Part shown: piece after piece, positions 10,467 through 22,840 of the stretch
Layout: each line of letters opens with the position of its first letter
Numbering within the stretch: position 1 is the stretch's first letter
DNA from: Oasisia sp. SBJ-2009
Lineage: Eukaryota > Annelida > Polychaeta > Sabellida > Siboglinidae
Reading direction: 5' to 3'
DNA length: 64,000 nt
Assembly (NCBI GenBank): GCA_964017155.1
Contig: OZ024862.1
Coordinates: forward strand, 44,872,962-44,936,961
The notes under the pieces: generated by a model
Database searches by the model: none
Told to the model about the DNA's origin: nothing
What the model saw: the letters and a program-made list of their open reading frames with translations, nothing else
Position numbers and translations under genes: made by a program

Positions 10467-12760
10467 AATGACGGAATTTGGCTTCAGTTGTTACTGATCT
10501 GATACAACTTTCACCTGAATATCAGCATAATTACAAGGGTAAATGCAATGTTTCGGTCAATAAGCCCATACCAGGGGTATTTGTGCACAAACGCATACCA
10601 GTTGGAATTGAACCAACTACTGAAACCGAAACATTAGTATTTACCCTTAATTACAAAGCAAATTTATAAAATCAATTGATAAATCCACATGACAAGTTAA
10701 TTATCTTGATAAAACTACAATATTTGGTGAATGCATGTCAGCTTCTCTCTTGGATCCCCAATGTCCAGGCTGGTGAACAGTACTGGTGACTTACAACAGG
10801 TAGAAGATCTAATGAAGAAACAAGTTAACAACTACATATGTTCTCATAAGGAAGTCCAACAGACAATGAAACAACAAGTTGTTAAAATAAGAACATTCAC
10901 AACATAGCATTTTCATTCCTTCATTATTAAACCAATAAACACACTCATTTTTTCACGATTTCACAACACAATTACCAATAACAGTTTTCTGTTTTTAATA
11001 GGTGAAACATACATCCATGCAAAGAAGACAAAATTATTAATCTGTTCATGACATTATATTTAATAAAGTATTTACTAATGCAGTGTCTGGTTTTGAACAG
11101 GGTTGGTGGGGGGGGGGGGGGGCAAGTACTTGTTAGTACTACTAGTATTCGTGGTTAACCGAGAACAAGCTATTGTTGTCCATCTGCTCAAGGTCAGCCT
11201 GCCTTTGCGTTGTTCAACCTGTTGATGGTTTGCCTTGTCCACCCTTGCCTAGAGAAACAGACATAAACAAAATTAATACAAGAACCCACATCATTAAGCC
11301 TCCTAAGCGTACTAATCTGCAAATGATATTATGTAAAGTCAACATCAAACAATATGATGAAATGCAATTGTCTGTTATACAATGTACTGACTACACTCTT
11401 TGTTTGCGCCTTCTACATAAACTAGCAATGTTAGGGATAATACGAACTACAGCAACAAAAATAAGACAGCTAGCAATTATAAACATATTTTAGCTATGCT
11501 GTATTGGTATGGTAGATAGGGCTTATTATAAATTATTATGTTAGGAATTAATTAGTGAGTAGGTGTTTAGACCAGTGATGAGTTAAGTAGTGGTAGAGAA
11601 ACCAGAAACCACATGTCAATAATTAGCAGTAGCCTAGTCAGTGTCTTTGTCTTTAAGTATGTTTGGTGGAAATATGAAGACCCCCAAACCACATATTAAT
11701 CATTACCAATAGCCTAGTTGATGTCTTTGTCTTTGTGTATGCTTGGCGGGAATTATTGGTTAATTTGAATGTGTAGTCAGGCTAGCTTAGATATAGAAGA
11801 TTGTGAAAATAAAGTTGAGGGAGTTGGTCAGCAGGAGCTGAGCATGCTGGGTGTCTGTCTGTGTGTAATAACACTAAAAAGTCTTGTGTTATAACTGGCT
11901 GAACATCTATGTAGATGTGACTAGCTCAGTGGGCCGTAATTTGAGGATATAAAGTGGATTGTAGTATTTCATCTTGATTGGACTTGTTTTAATTGGTACC
12001 TCCCCTCTTGGCACTGTATATCTATGTCATTAACATGGCTGTGCATCTCTATTACTACCCTATATTGGACATATGTGTTTTCTATTAACCCTAGTGAAAC
12101 CCAGCAGGTCAGGTGATCATTAATATTATTTTGTCTGGCCCCAGTGGGGCATGCACTAGATAGTGAATACATCCAGTTCATACTTTGTCACAGTTTGTTA
12201 ACCCTAAGTTACAAACTTAATTATACAATGTCAATGTAATATTATGCTGACATGGTACATCGTGAATACTTAACAAACTACAATTAATTAATGGTTACAG
12301 ATAAAGTCATACCTATATCCGTGAGCTGAGAGTGACAATAAAACTTGTCATAATACTAAATATTAACTAACACTAGTTGTGAGAATGTTGACACTATCCA
12401 GTGATACCCAATTCCTTTGTACGACATATCATAGTACGATGATAGCAAGAACACAATTTTGGGGTAATAATTTGTGACACTCACCAGTATAAGCCTTAAG
12501 GTGTCTTGCTCAAGTCGCATCAAACTTTCAAAGCAACAGAGACATATATAACAGCATCTCACATAACCACTGTGTACTGCAACCTTGTGCTGAACAAAAT
12601 GTTATAGTCCGTGTTAGCTGTCACATTCATTCACTAACGTTATGAGTATGACTAAGTTATGCAAATAAGTTTAAAGTGGTAAACTGGAAAGTATATGTAT
12701 CGACAATAAAATTGCCACCAAGGTTGGTATATAAATACATTACATTTTTCCTGGTCACAC
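10467..12760. other. No recognisable gene
   Basis: AT-rich sequence. A small inverted repeat (AAGGGTAAATGCAATGTTTC near 10537 against AACATTAGTATTTACCCTT near 10630) and a G-homopolymer at about 11107-11122 are present. Around 11600-11760 an imperfect direct repeat is visible (AGTCAGTGTCTTTGTCTT against GTTGATGTCTTTGTCTTT). The 106-codon open frame at 11173 matches nothing I recognise. Upstream exons of the integrase gene could be hidden here but I could not identify one. Confidence 0.5.
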
Positions 12761-12772
12761 AGTGTAGACAAG

Positions 12773-12918
12773 CTACACGATTTTAGAGAGCAAGCATATT
12801 TTGCAACATCTGCATTTATACTGGTTTATATTACTGTAAGTACATCACTGCAACGATTTCTTTAACAACAATCATGGAATTTAAGATTTAGCACACTGAT
12901 ACACTGTGAAAGTGAAAC
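12773..12918 (+). repeat. About 145-bp repeat, copy 1
   Basis: Matches 20375-20528 in direct orientation: TTTTAGAGAGCAAGCATAT, TGCAACATCTGCAT, AACAACAATCATGGAAT and GCACACTGATA all occur in both in the same order. It lies just outside the 3' end of the minus-strand LINE, with its partner beyond the RTE-like LINE. Confidence 0.85.
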
Positions 12919-13167
12919 AAATTTAGTTGTACTCCATTATAATATAATAATAAGGTTTATTTCAGACAAGACGTCCATATATGTATACATAAAATACAAT
13001 TAAAAAAATTGAAAAGTACAATACATATAATACAATCAAAGCAATGAGATCAACGTAAAAATATAAGTGTAAAATTAAAAAAGTTATGTTTAAATATATG
13101 AGGAAATGAATTAAATAAGTTGTAAAAATAAATATTAAAACAAACTGATTCAAAAATAAATACAATA

Positions 13168-16145
13168 CTAATGACATGTGTACAATAACGACCTCCAGTA
13201 TGAGTACATATGGCTCTTAAAATGAATATCGGTATGAAGGTAATTAATAAAAAGGATATTATCTGACTGATGAAGACGACATAAAAGACTGAATATTGAT
13301 GAACGAATGCGTTCATTGAAGGATTTAATATAGTTGGTGGCAAACATAAAACTTGCACTACATCTTGAGGGTAAGTTTAGTAAAATTCTGAGGCTATTAT
13401 TGTATGCGACAGTAATGCTTTTGAGGCTATATTTTTTTAATTTGCACCAAACACTAGAAGTATACATAGGAGCACAGTATGCTTGAAATAAAATAATTTT
13501 GGTGGAAATATTACAAAGACAAAATGTTCGAGCTAATACATTGGCTTGGGCATAAAGGCATCTTTTTTGTCTGGCTATGTCGTCATCATCAGTCAGGTTA
13601 TTGTTGATTATATGACCAAGATATTTACATTTTGTAGTATAAGGTAATGGATGGTTATCGAGATGGATACAATGAAAATGTTTCCTGTCCTGGGGTTTGT
13701 TGTCAATAACCATACAAAAGGACTTCTTGGCATTATAAGTAATATTGAACAATTCGCCATACTTGGCACAACAATCAGTAAGTTTTCTCAAACCAGCAAC
13801 ACTGGGAGAAAAAATATAGAGGTCATCAGCATACATCAAGTGGTTGATTAAGGTGCCAGCATAAAGACAACCAATATATAATTTGTTTAGATTAACGCTT
13901 AAGTCGTCCATGTACACATTGAAAAGATGGGGGGAAAGGATTCCACCCTGTTTAACACCATTGGAAACAGTAAAAAAGCTAGAAAATCCCTGACACCATA
14001 TGATGGTAAATTGTTGGGTACCGTACCAGTGGCATAGAATGCGTACAATAAAAGCTGGACAGCCACGATCAATTAATTTACCAAATAGCTTGTTGTGGTT
14101 AACTTTGTCGAAGGCTTTGGAGGCATCCAACATAGTAACATACATAGAAGACCCATTAGCAATATAGTTTCGAAAAAGTTCTTTTAACAGAAATATGAGC
14201 ATCTCAGTAGAGTGATGCTTTTTAAATCCAAATTGATTGTCACATGTAATGAGAAATGGGATAGCCCTGGATAATATTAATGATTCAAATAGTTTGCTAG
14301 CTACTGTGGCAAGGGCAATGGGCCTATAGTTATTATTGTCTGACAAATCACCAGATTTATTTTTAATGATAGGAGCTATGATTGTTGTCATCATAGTATC
14401 AGGTAAAAAACCATGTATTAACAGACTGCTATACAACAAAGACATAAGAATATGTAGTTTTTCGTTAGCATACTTAAAATGTTCATTACTGATATGGTCA
14501 TAGCCACAGGCTTTACCAACAGGCATAGCAATTATTAATTCTTGTAGTTCTTTAACTTTAACAACCATGTTGTCGCAAAGTTGAATATTGCTACAATACA
14601 TGTCAATCTTATGAATGTGAACAGTAGACTCGGGTACAGAGTTAAGCAGTGATTGGTAATGATGAAGCCACATATTTCTGACGATTTCAGCACCACAGGC
14701 ACCTCCAATATTACTGGGGTTAGGTAACCTGGCATTGTTTGCTTGTTTGATGCCCTTCCAAAAGTTTTTAAAATCATGGCTGCTCAGATTGGAAGCAAGT
14801 CGCTCGGCTTTAAGAGATTCAGCATTTTTTTCGCAATGTCTTTTGTTGCGTTTAAACTGGGCACGTTTAATTTTCATTAAGTCATACAAAGAACCATGTC
14901 TCGGACTCCCAGCAGACCGCCAGATGAGAAAAGTTTCTCTGGCAGCTTGATGAGAGTCCCTGACCAGGTCGTTCCAACCAGGAACATTGAATTTTCGGGA
15001 TGTGTTATACGTTTTAGTAGGAATGACATCGGAAGCATCCGTAAGAGAATGTATGATATCATTATAAAATTTGCACAAGAGCAGCTGATGGGCTACATCA
15101 TGGCAGTTAGGATTGGTACAACTTAGAGCAGCATGTGGTACGTCAATGCCGGATAAAAGAGAACCAGAATTGTTGTAATAGTTGAGAATGTCATGGGAGG
15201 AAGCACAATCCCACATGGGACTGGGCTTACAAGTTTGTTGCGTAGTGGATGATTCAGAAGTGGGTAGTAATTTGATAGAAATGGTAAACGATAGAGGAAA
15301 ATGATCCGAAGAGACACAGTCATAATTAATTACCATATCAGAGACAGATGAGTGACTGGAGTGGGTGCAAAGCACATGATCCAGCCAGCTCCTAGAGTCA
15401 TGGGCGTCACTAACATATGTAAACGAATCGGGGGGAAGATACTTAATGTCACTTGGGATAAAGTGGCATTTACTAATAAAAGAATTTAGAAATGGTGAAA
15501 ATAAGCTGGTCTTGATTAAATCAGCATTAAAGTCTCCAACAATAAAAATATTACTTGAATCAAATGAGTCAGTTATGGCTGTGATCTTGCCTAAAATAGC
15601 TTGATATTCATCACCATTAGCATCGCTCTGATATGGTAGATATACATTAAGAACAAAAATTGTGGCATTAAAAGTAGTGATTTTTAGACCAAGAAGTCTT
15701 TTCTCATCGTCATAAACCAAAATTTCGATGGATGGGTCAAGTGATCTTCGCCATAAAAAAACAAAGACCACCATGAGGACGACCACTGAAGCCATCACCA
15801 TAATCGATGGAGCTAATGCCCCTAGCACTGAAGTCAGAGTGCAAAGAATTAATATATGAAAGGCTCTGTTTGGGAAGCCAATGTTTTTGCACAGCAAGTA
15901 TATCACAGGCAGTTAAAATCAAGTGAACTGTTCCGTATGCTTCTCGCATTAAAGGAAGCAATACGTATACGACAGTCTATAGGTGTGTCGAATATTAGCT
16001 GTGTTGTGTTTCCATGGAGGAAAGTATCGACCAATCTTAGTGCCAACTGGCCAAAGGTTGGCGTCATAGAGAGTGTTCGGTCTGCCAATGTAGACACACA
16101 GTTTGAAAGAGGCGTAGTAGTTGTGAGTTGATGGAATGCGTTCAC
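13168..16145 (-). pseudogene. LINE ORF2: endonuclease and reverse transcriptase, frameshifted
   Basis: The longest continuous frame is 13168-15906 (912 codons). It contains the later endonuclease motifs (IFIVGDFNAD, SWLDHVL, SSDHFPLS), then RT motifs (NNYRPIALATV, NQFGFKKHHST, LDASKAFDKVNH, NGVKQGGILSPHLFN, LMYADDLYIF) and the C-terminal tail. The start of the endonuclease (RIRIASFNARS) lies in another frame at 15903-16145, and the next piece (ILAVQKHWLPKQ...GRPHGGLCFF) in a third at 15737-15961, so two frame changes fall between about 15750 and 15960. The YADD catalytic pair is intact. It would reverse-transcribe the element RNA at a nicked target if whole. Confidence 0.88.
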
Positions 16146-17170
16146 AGGTGCACTTCATCTTCAAGTTAGAAGACACATATGTAGAGACGTCCACACATGA
16201 TGTGTCGGTATGAAAAGCGGTTAAAAAGTAATCCGCCGATACAAGTCGAGCGGGAGCACATTTGAGTCCACACTTGACGGACGATTTTCCAGTGGTAATT
16301 TGATGCGTTTTGTGTTGCTTAACACTAACAGATGACACATACGTTTTCGTTGATGTTGATGGCTTGCGTGGTTTCTTGGAGACAACGTCGGTCCACAGTG
16401 GTGAATGTGTTACCGGTAGGCGTAATAGATGTAGTGGTCTCGACTGACTGTTGTGGAGCAGGGGGCGAGCCCATCAGGGAAGTGATCGCTGATTCAATCG
16501 AGATTGACGCCGCAGATTGTAGAGGAGTGATTGGCGGAGATGTTGAGCTCTGGGATGATCTACAGCGTTCAGAGGAGATGGCGAGACGTGTAGGCACGAA
16601 TTTGGCGGCTGTCGTTGTAGCAACATCAGCAGTAATGATCTGCGGCAGTGGCAGCAGGGATTTCGCAGTGGCATTCACAAGTTTGGGCACTCCTGAAGTA
16701 AGTGACGACACCAGAGTAGAGATCTGCGTCGACAGTGTAGACACTGAGTTGGTTAGTAGCTGGAACGCGTGGTCAGTGTCGTTCTGTTTGTTCTTGCACA
16801 TAGTAATTTCACGGGATAAAGAGGAAACGTCCACATGATTAAAGTCGATGTTTGGCAGCTTACCAAGATCACGGGCCACGAAGATTGGTATGTGATTTGG
16901 GTCAATTTCGTCCAGGACTTTGGAGATGTCGTCGATGTTGTGTTTCGCTCTGTCTGAACCTTGACGTTTGATACGCCGGTTTTTTAAAGTAACGGAAATG
17001 TGCGAATGCAGAACGTCTTTGGCTTTATTGATGTCAGTGTCCGTAAAATTGTCAAGTACAATTCGGAGAAGTACAGAACGCGGCAAGATGTCCATTCTAT
17101 TTATATAAAAACATAAGAGTTCGTTGATGACAATGACGTTGTCGCCGGTAGCTGTCATGGGCGTGGCCAT
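15949..17170 (-). pseudogene. LINE ORF1, frameshifted
   Basis: Two overlapping frames make one ORF1. 16325-17170 (281 codons) begins MATPMTATGDN, contains ELLCFYINRMDI and FTDTDINKAKDVLHS near the N-terminus, then a Ser/Thr/Pro-rich middle. The frame then changes near 16330 to 15949-16338, which carries a conserved C-terminal pattern (SADYFLTAFHTDTS, YASFKLCVYIG, LWPVGTKIGRYF). The N-terminal helix and this C-terminal block are what one sees in ORF1 of related LINEs; the protein binds element RNA in that family. Family assignment is from memory of pattern, not from a search. Confidence 0.7.
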
Positions 17171-17614
17171 AGCGTCGGGTGATAATAGAGGTCAGCTGAT
17201 TTTGGTTCAGGTTTTTCGTTACATGCTCGATTCCGCTGTCGCTTTTATTCATCGGCATTCGATAACGCTGGTCGACATCCTCAAGTGTTTGCCGACAGTC
17301 AAGAAAACCTGAGTATACTTTGTTTACTTTGCAAAAAAATGGCGAGATTTATCACCCGTCGAGGGAGCGGCTAAACAACTTTGAAATCACGTGACGTGAT
17401 ATATCCATTATCTACTGAATTACTACTTAGGCTATGCTGGCAAAATTAGGCTAATATGACTGAAACATGTATTTTACTTACCGTCTACCTCATAGTTTTG
17501 AGCCCTTGACGCCTTGCCGACCGCGTCTCTTAGACGTCTGCCGATTCCACGGCGATGCGTTCCGTGAAGTAGAAATTCTTTTAAGCAAGTCATATACTCA
17601 GTATATTCGTCCTC

Positions 17615-20182
17615 GAATTCGAGACAATGACAAGTGGCCCTTGGTCATGGGCAAACATGGATTGGGAAATGCAACTCCAATGGCGAACTTCTACTGGCTC
17701 TGTGCTCTGAGTTCGAACTGATAGTGACGAACACCATGTTCAAGCAGAAGGATGAACGCAAGACTCCTCGTTCCAAACACTGGCATATGATAGACTTCAT
17801 CATCACGAGGTGTCGGGATAAGATGGACATCCACAGCACCCGAATCATGCGTGGAGCAAACTGTTGGACCGATCACCAGATGCTGAGATCAAAAGTGGCT
17901 TTCAGAATACGACAAAAGCACAACAGGCAAGGGACAAATAAGCCGACCAAGCTCAACACTGCAAAACTAAGTACCATCAGCCATAGGGAGAGTTTTGAGC
18001 AGGAGATGGACAGTGCTCTCGCCCACTGGGAGGAGAAGGAAAACTCAACACCAGACGAGGAATGGGCAGCTCTGCAGCAGGTTGTGTACAACACATCCAA
18101 GACATATCTTGGCAAGCCAGCCAGAAAACATCAGGACTGGTTCGACCCCAACGACCAGGAGCTACAGACTCTTATGAGCAGAAGAGATCAAGCCCACCAG
18201 AGAGTGTTGCAAACCAGGAGCACTAGATCCAACACTGCAGCATACAAAGATGCCTGCAGACTGCTACAAAAACACACCCGTGCACTGAAGTCGGACTGGT
18301 GGGAAAGGAAAGCAGTGGAGCTGCAGAGAGCTGCCGACAGTAACAACATGAAGGGCTTCTACAATGGACTGAAGGAAGTGTGGGGACCCAAAAAGAAGGG
18401 ACCTGTTCAACTAAAATCAACAGACGGAATGGAAACCTTCTCTGACAGCAAGAGAGTTGTGGCAAGATGGAGTGAACACTTCCAGAAGCTACTCAACGTC
18501 CCTGGCGACATAGATCACGAAGCTCTGGACAACATCCCGCAGCGCATTACCAAGACAAGCCTTGATGAGATTCCAACTATGGATGAGATGGCTAGAGCAA
18601 TCGCCAGTCTGAAAGATGGCAAAGCACCTGGAGGAGATGGAATTCCTGCAGAAGTATGGAAGCATGGAGGAGACAATCTGTTCAGCAGACTGCACCAACT
18701 AATCACCAATGCCTGGGAGATGGGTTCTGTACCACAAGCATGGAAGGGTGCAAGCATTATAACCATCTACAAGAAAGGTGATCGATCAGACTGTGGGAAC
18801 TATAGAGGAATCTCTCTTCTTTCCATAGCAGGCAAGATCTTCGCCAGGATCCTCCTCAACAGACTATCTACCCACCTAACACCAGAGGTAGTTCCGGAGA
18901 CACAATGTGGCTTCAGAGGTAACCGGAGCACCGTGGATATGATATTTTCTCTCCGACAACTACAAGAAAAGTGCATTGAGCAGGAACGACCATTGTACAT
19001 GGTATTTGTCGACTTCAGTAAGGCCTTCGATACAGTTGGGAGGACCGGACTATGGCAGCTACTGAAGAAGTATGGCTGCCCAGAGAAGTTCACAACAATG
19101 ATCGAGGCACTACATACCGGAATGATGGCGACTGTTAATGTTGGAGGGGAAGTCTCGGAATCGTTCAGGGTCACAAATGGGGTCAAGCAAGGCTGTGTAC
19201 TGGCGCCCACGCTCTTTTCCATCTTCCTATCAGCAATGCTCGACAATGCTTTCCGAGACATGGGGGATGGCATTTACATACAGTCAAGACAGAGCGCTGA
19301 CCTATTCAACGTCGCACACTTCAGAGCGAAGACCAAGACTACACGGATACTGATGAGGCAGCTGCTATTCGCAGAAGACAGTGCACTGGTTGCACACTCT
19401 GCTGAAGAGATGCAGAAAATAGTGGATGCTTTTTCCAATGCGTCAAAGAAGTTCGGCCTGAAGATTAACATCAAGAAGACCGAGGTGCTGTACCAACCCA
19501 ACTCTACAAGAACCCGAGAGGAGGATATCATGGTTGATGGAAACAAGCTGAACTCTGTTATGGAATTCACCTACCTCGGAAGCACTATATCAAGTGACGG
19601 ATGCATTGACGATGAAATAGAGGAGGATGGCCAAGGCTAGTGCATCTTTCGGCCGACTACGCCAGAGACTCTGGAACAACCACCATGTGTCCATGCGGGT
19701 TAAAGGCAAGATATACCGTGCAATTGTGCTGTCCACCCTCCTATGCGGAGCCGAGGCCTGGACAGTGTACAGACGACAGGTGAAAAAGTTGCACGCCTTC
19801 ATGATGCGACATCTGCGTTCGATCATGAGGATAACCTGGTTGGACAAAGTGACAAACAAGGAAATACTCGAACGGACAGGGCTGCCATCTATGGAAGATC
19901 TTCTGATCAGAAAGAATCTCCGGTGGACTGGACACCTCATGAGGATGTCATCAGACAGGCTACCGAAGCAGGTTCTCTACTCCCAACTGTCTTCTGGTCA
20001 CAGAAAGAGAGGGCGCCCTCGTCTCCGGTTCAAAGATACCATCAAGAGAAACCCGAAACTGAGAGACATAAAGATCGACTCCTGGACATCACTCTCACAG
20101 CAGAGAGACAAATGGAGAGCAAGAGTCAAGTGATGGAAGCAGTCTTTGTCGCTTCGCGACCGACAGCATGATGATGATGATG
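17615..20182 (+). mobile_element. RTE-like LINE, 5'-truncated, with 21-bp target-site duplication
   Basis: An exact 21-bp direct repeat beginning ATACTCAGTA lies at 17594-17614 and 20183-20203. The insert ends in a short (ATG)n tail, GCATGATGATGATGATGATG, typical of RTE-type LINEs. The 5' end is cut inside the endonuclease. The precise duplication suggests a fairly young insertion. Confidence 0.92.
17634..20133 (+). pseudogene. RTE-like endonuclease (end) and reverse transcriptase
   Basis: The frame 17634-19640 (668 codons) has the endonuclease tail (KHWHMIDFIITR, then CWTDHQML), RT motifs (DGKAPGGDGIPAEVWKHGG, NYRGISLLSIAGKI, CGFRGNRSTVDMIF, VDFSKAFDTV, TNGVKQGCVLAPTLFS) and KKTEVLYQP. It then shifts frame at about 19620-19640 to 19627-20133, which holds MAKASASFGRLRQRLW and the RTE tail (GAEAWTVYRRQVKKLHAF, GRPRLRFKDTIKR). 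The catalytic box reads LLFAEDSALVAHS where relatives have FADD, so the first catalytic Asp is Glu. Such copies are often annotated as craniofacial development protein 2-like. Confidence 0.9.
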
Positions 20183-20299
20183 ATACTCAGTATATTCGTC
20201 CTCCATTGCTAAAGAAAATTTACACACTTCTCGTGGAACAATGACAATATAGATATAATTAAACGGAGTGACTGCTGGCTGCATGGGTTGTCACCAACG

Positions 20300-20830
20300 C
20301 AAACTCGGATCATGACGGGCTCTGACGTACATTGCGCATGCGCTATGTCCGTTTAGTCGAATCTCGGCCCGTTACACGGTTTTAGAGAGCAAGCATATAT
20401 TGCAACATCTGCATGTTTACTGTTTTATATTCGTATCAGTACATCACTCCAAAGAATGTTTTAAATATTTTTTATGAACAACAATCATGGAATTACAGAT
20501 ATAGCACACTGATATACTGTGAAAGATTGTTCTGTTTTGTGTAGTATGCGCTGAGCATCTGTGTGAATAGCCTCTGCCCTTTGGGAAGGGTCGTTGCAAC
20601 AAGCTTGCGTTATAACGGGCTCTGACGTACACTGCGCATTCGCAATGTCCATTTAGCCGAATATATGACGTGCATTGCGCATGCGCAATGTCGTTTAGTC
20701 GAATATCGGCCCGGGCATGACGTATGCCGTTGCCACTACGTCACAGCGCATCAAAAACAGCTAAAAGCGGACACTGCGCATGCGCGCGCATGCGTGATAT
20801 GCGTTTAGTCGAATCCTGGACTGGGTCGAA
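20300..20830. repeat. GC-rich repeat array (GCGCATGCGC / TTTAGTCGAAT)
   Basis: Units with the order GGGCTCTGACGTAC, a palindromic TGCGCATGCGC-like core, ATGTCCGTTTAGTCGAAT and CGGCCCG recur near 20318, 20617, 20665 and 20763. The second 145-bp repeat (20375-20528) is embedded between the first two units. The composition contrasts sharply with the AT-rich surroundings. These may be transposon termini; no transposase is present. Confidence 0.7.
20375..20528 (+). repeat. About 145-bp repeat, copy 2
   Basis: Partner of 12773-12918, with small insertions (a TTTTAAATATTTTTTATG stretch). Same orientation. Confidence 0.85.
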
Positions 20831-20929
20831 ACAGGGACCACCACAGCGGCCGCGCGTTCCTTCTTAACGTAGTGTCCACGTAGCCTCGGTTACCCAGTCT
20901 CCGTGAGGTGGCAGCACTGTTAAGCCCCT

Positions 20930-22840
20930 CAACTTCGCCTGGGATAAGAATGGGTCATAAGTTTCTAATATCCGGGTAGCTTTACCCCAGATTTGGGTAG
21001 AGACGCTGATTGGCTCTCAGGCCAACTATAAAATAAAAATTCAAATAACGATATATAAGATAATAATATCATATGAAAGGTATTCAACATTGAACACAAT
21101 ATTAACACAAAAGTAAGTAAAAATTCAAATTTACAGTTGTTTATAAAATAAGAATTACGGCAGGATTAACCAGTATCCGTGAGTTGGCAGCATTGTTTAG
21201 CCCCACACGGATAGCATACAAATTAAATAAGGATACTTTTTTTTATCAAATAATGCTGTTTTATAAAAACTATTCAGAATTAAACTTATATTAACACAAA
21301 AAAATAGAAATACAAACTTGCAGTTGTTTATACAAAATATATATATATATTACGGCAGTGTCTGTGAGGTGGCATCATTGTATAGATCACGCGGATTCCA
21401 AACAAAAGCCGGCAAATGTGACCACACTGTCTTCTCGGCGTAGTTCCGCAGCAGACCGACAGTCGGTTAAGCGAGACTACGGTTACCCTTTTAAAGTTGC
21501 ATTCTGACATAATTTTCCCTTTTAACGCATTTTAGAAAAGTCAATGTACACCATGACCGATATTTGCTTATTAGTATACTTCCTACCACATGTCTCACTT
21601 TGTGGATTTATACGTTATTTGATCAAATATAAGTTTGCAACAAACAACGGCTCTGGAGTTTCCCAAAAGTCAATCTATTTTTACCATCGGAACTCTCCGG
21701 TCAACGTAAGTAAACGATGGGGCAAACTAAAAGGCGGTTTCACATATCCACGTTAGTCGCTAGACGCGCCACTAGGCAACAATACCCTAATTATTTAAAT
21801 CATGCTCAATTAGCCATTGAGCGTACAGGCGCGTAGCCAGCGATAGTTTGTATGTGGGCAACTGGGCATGCCGTAAATATGGAGCGTATCGAGCGGTGGC
21901 ATCTTTGTGAATGTGGTATGCCGTTTCCGTGGGGTCTGCCAATTGTGGTCCGCCTTTTAGTGTGGCCCCCTCCTGACAGCGCTTTTCACTGGAATTCCCT
22001 TCATCGAGGTCTAAACCAATCAGAGAATTCTAACTGGTGGGGCCCACCAGGACGTTTTTTCGTCTTTTGCTGCTTTTTATCTTAAAATGGCATATTATGT
22101 GAAAATAAGTTGGTAGGTAGTTGAGGAAAACAATATATAGTGTATGGGGAATGCTGGTTTTATCTTAAACATGGCGGAAGTCAGAATGCAACTTTAAGCC
22201 CCTCACACCCGCCTGGGGAAACAATGGGTCTGCATTTTCGACCCGCCAGGCGGCCTTACCCCAGATTGGGTAGAGACGCTGATTGACTTTCAGACCAACC
22301 ATAAAATAAACATTAAAATAACGATATACTTTTACTAGATAATGACATCATATGAAAAGTATTCAACATTGAACTAACATTAACACAAAAGTAAGTAAAC
22401 ATTCAAATTTAACGTTGTTTATAAAATAAGAATTACTGCAGGATTAACCAGTATCCGTGAGGTGGCAGTATTGTCTAGCCCCACACGGATAAAAAAATGT
22501 ACCATTGTCGTTCGTAAAAGACTATTACGTAGCACAGTCTGATTGGCTCAAGATACACAAATTAAATAAGGATACCTTTTTATCAAATAATGCTGAATTT
22601 AAAAAAGAAACTTCAAAATTAATAGAAATACAAATTTGCAGTAGTTTATAAAATATAAATTACGGCAGTGTCCGTGAGGTGGCAGCATTGTATAGATCAC
22701 GCGGATAAACAAACAAATGCCGAGTAAGTAACCAGACTGTCTTCTCGGCGTAGTTCCACAGCCGACCGACAGTCGGTTAAGCAAGACTACTGCCTGTGGC
22801 ATTTTTGGCCTCGGCGTGTGTGACCGCCAGGGTGTCCTCA
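20930..22840. repeat. Tandem pair of an unclassified MITE-like repeat family
   Basis: A block at 20930-21520 (AAGCCCCTCA, TACCCCAGATTTGGGTAGAG, GAGGTGGCAGCA-like ends, TTCTCGGCGTAGTTCC) recurs at 22195-22800 in the same order. The 1.26-kb spacing makes a tandem pair with unique sequence (21520-22195) between. A third partial relative lies at 33400-33620, sharing CTACTGCCTGTGGCATTTTT and CCGCCAGGGTGTCC with 22793-22838. No protein is encoded; the small open frames are incidental. Confidence 0.75.

Larger units (their letters stand above)
12940..17310 (-). mobile_element. Two-ORF APE-type LINE, nearly full length, inactive
   Basis: A minus-strand retrotransposon with ORF1 (15949-17170) upstream of ORF2 (13168-16145). 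The 3' end near 12940 carries AATAAA and an ATT-rich tail on the minus strand. It codes for an APE-like endonuclease and a reverse transcriptase. At least three frame changes make it inactive. The clade was not assigned; the NHLMYADDLYIFSPS motif and single EN-RT layout fit the CR1/L2/Daphne-type group better than RTE. Its 5' end lies near 17310, and the RTE-like LINE sits just outside it. Confidence 0.8.
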
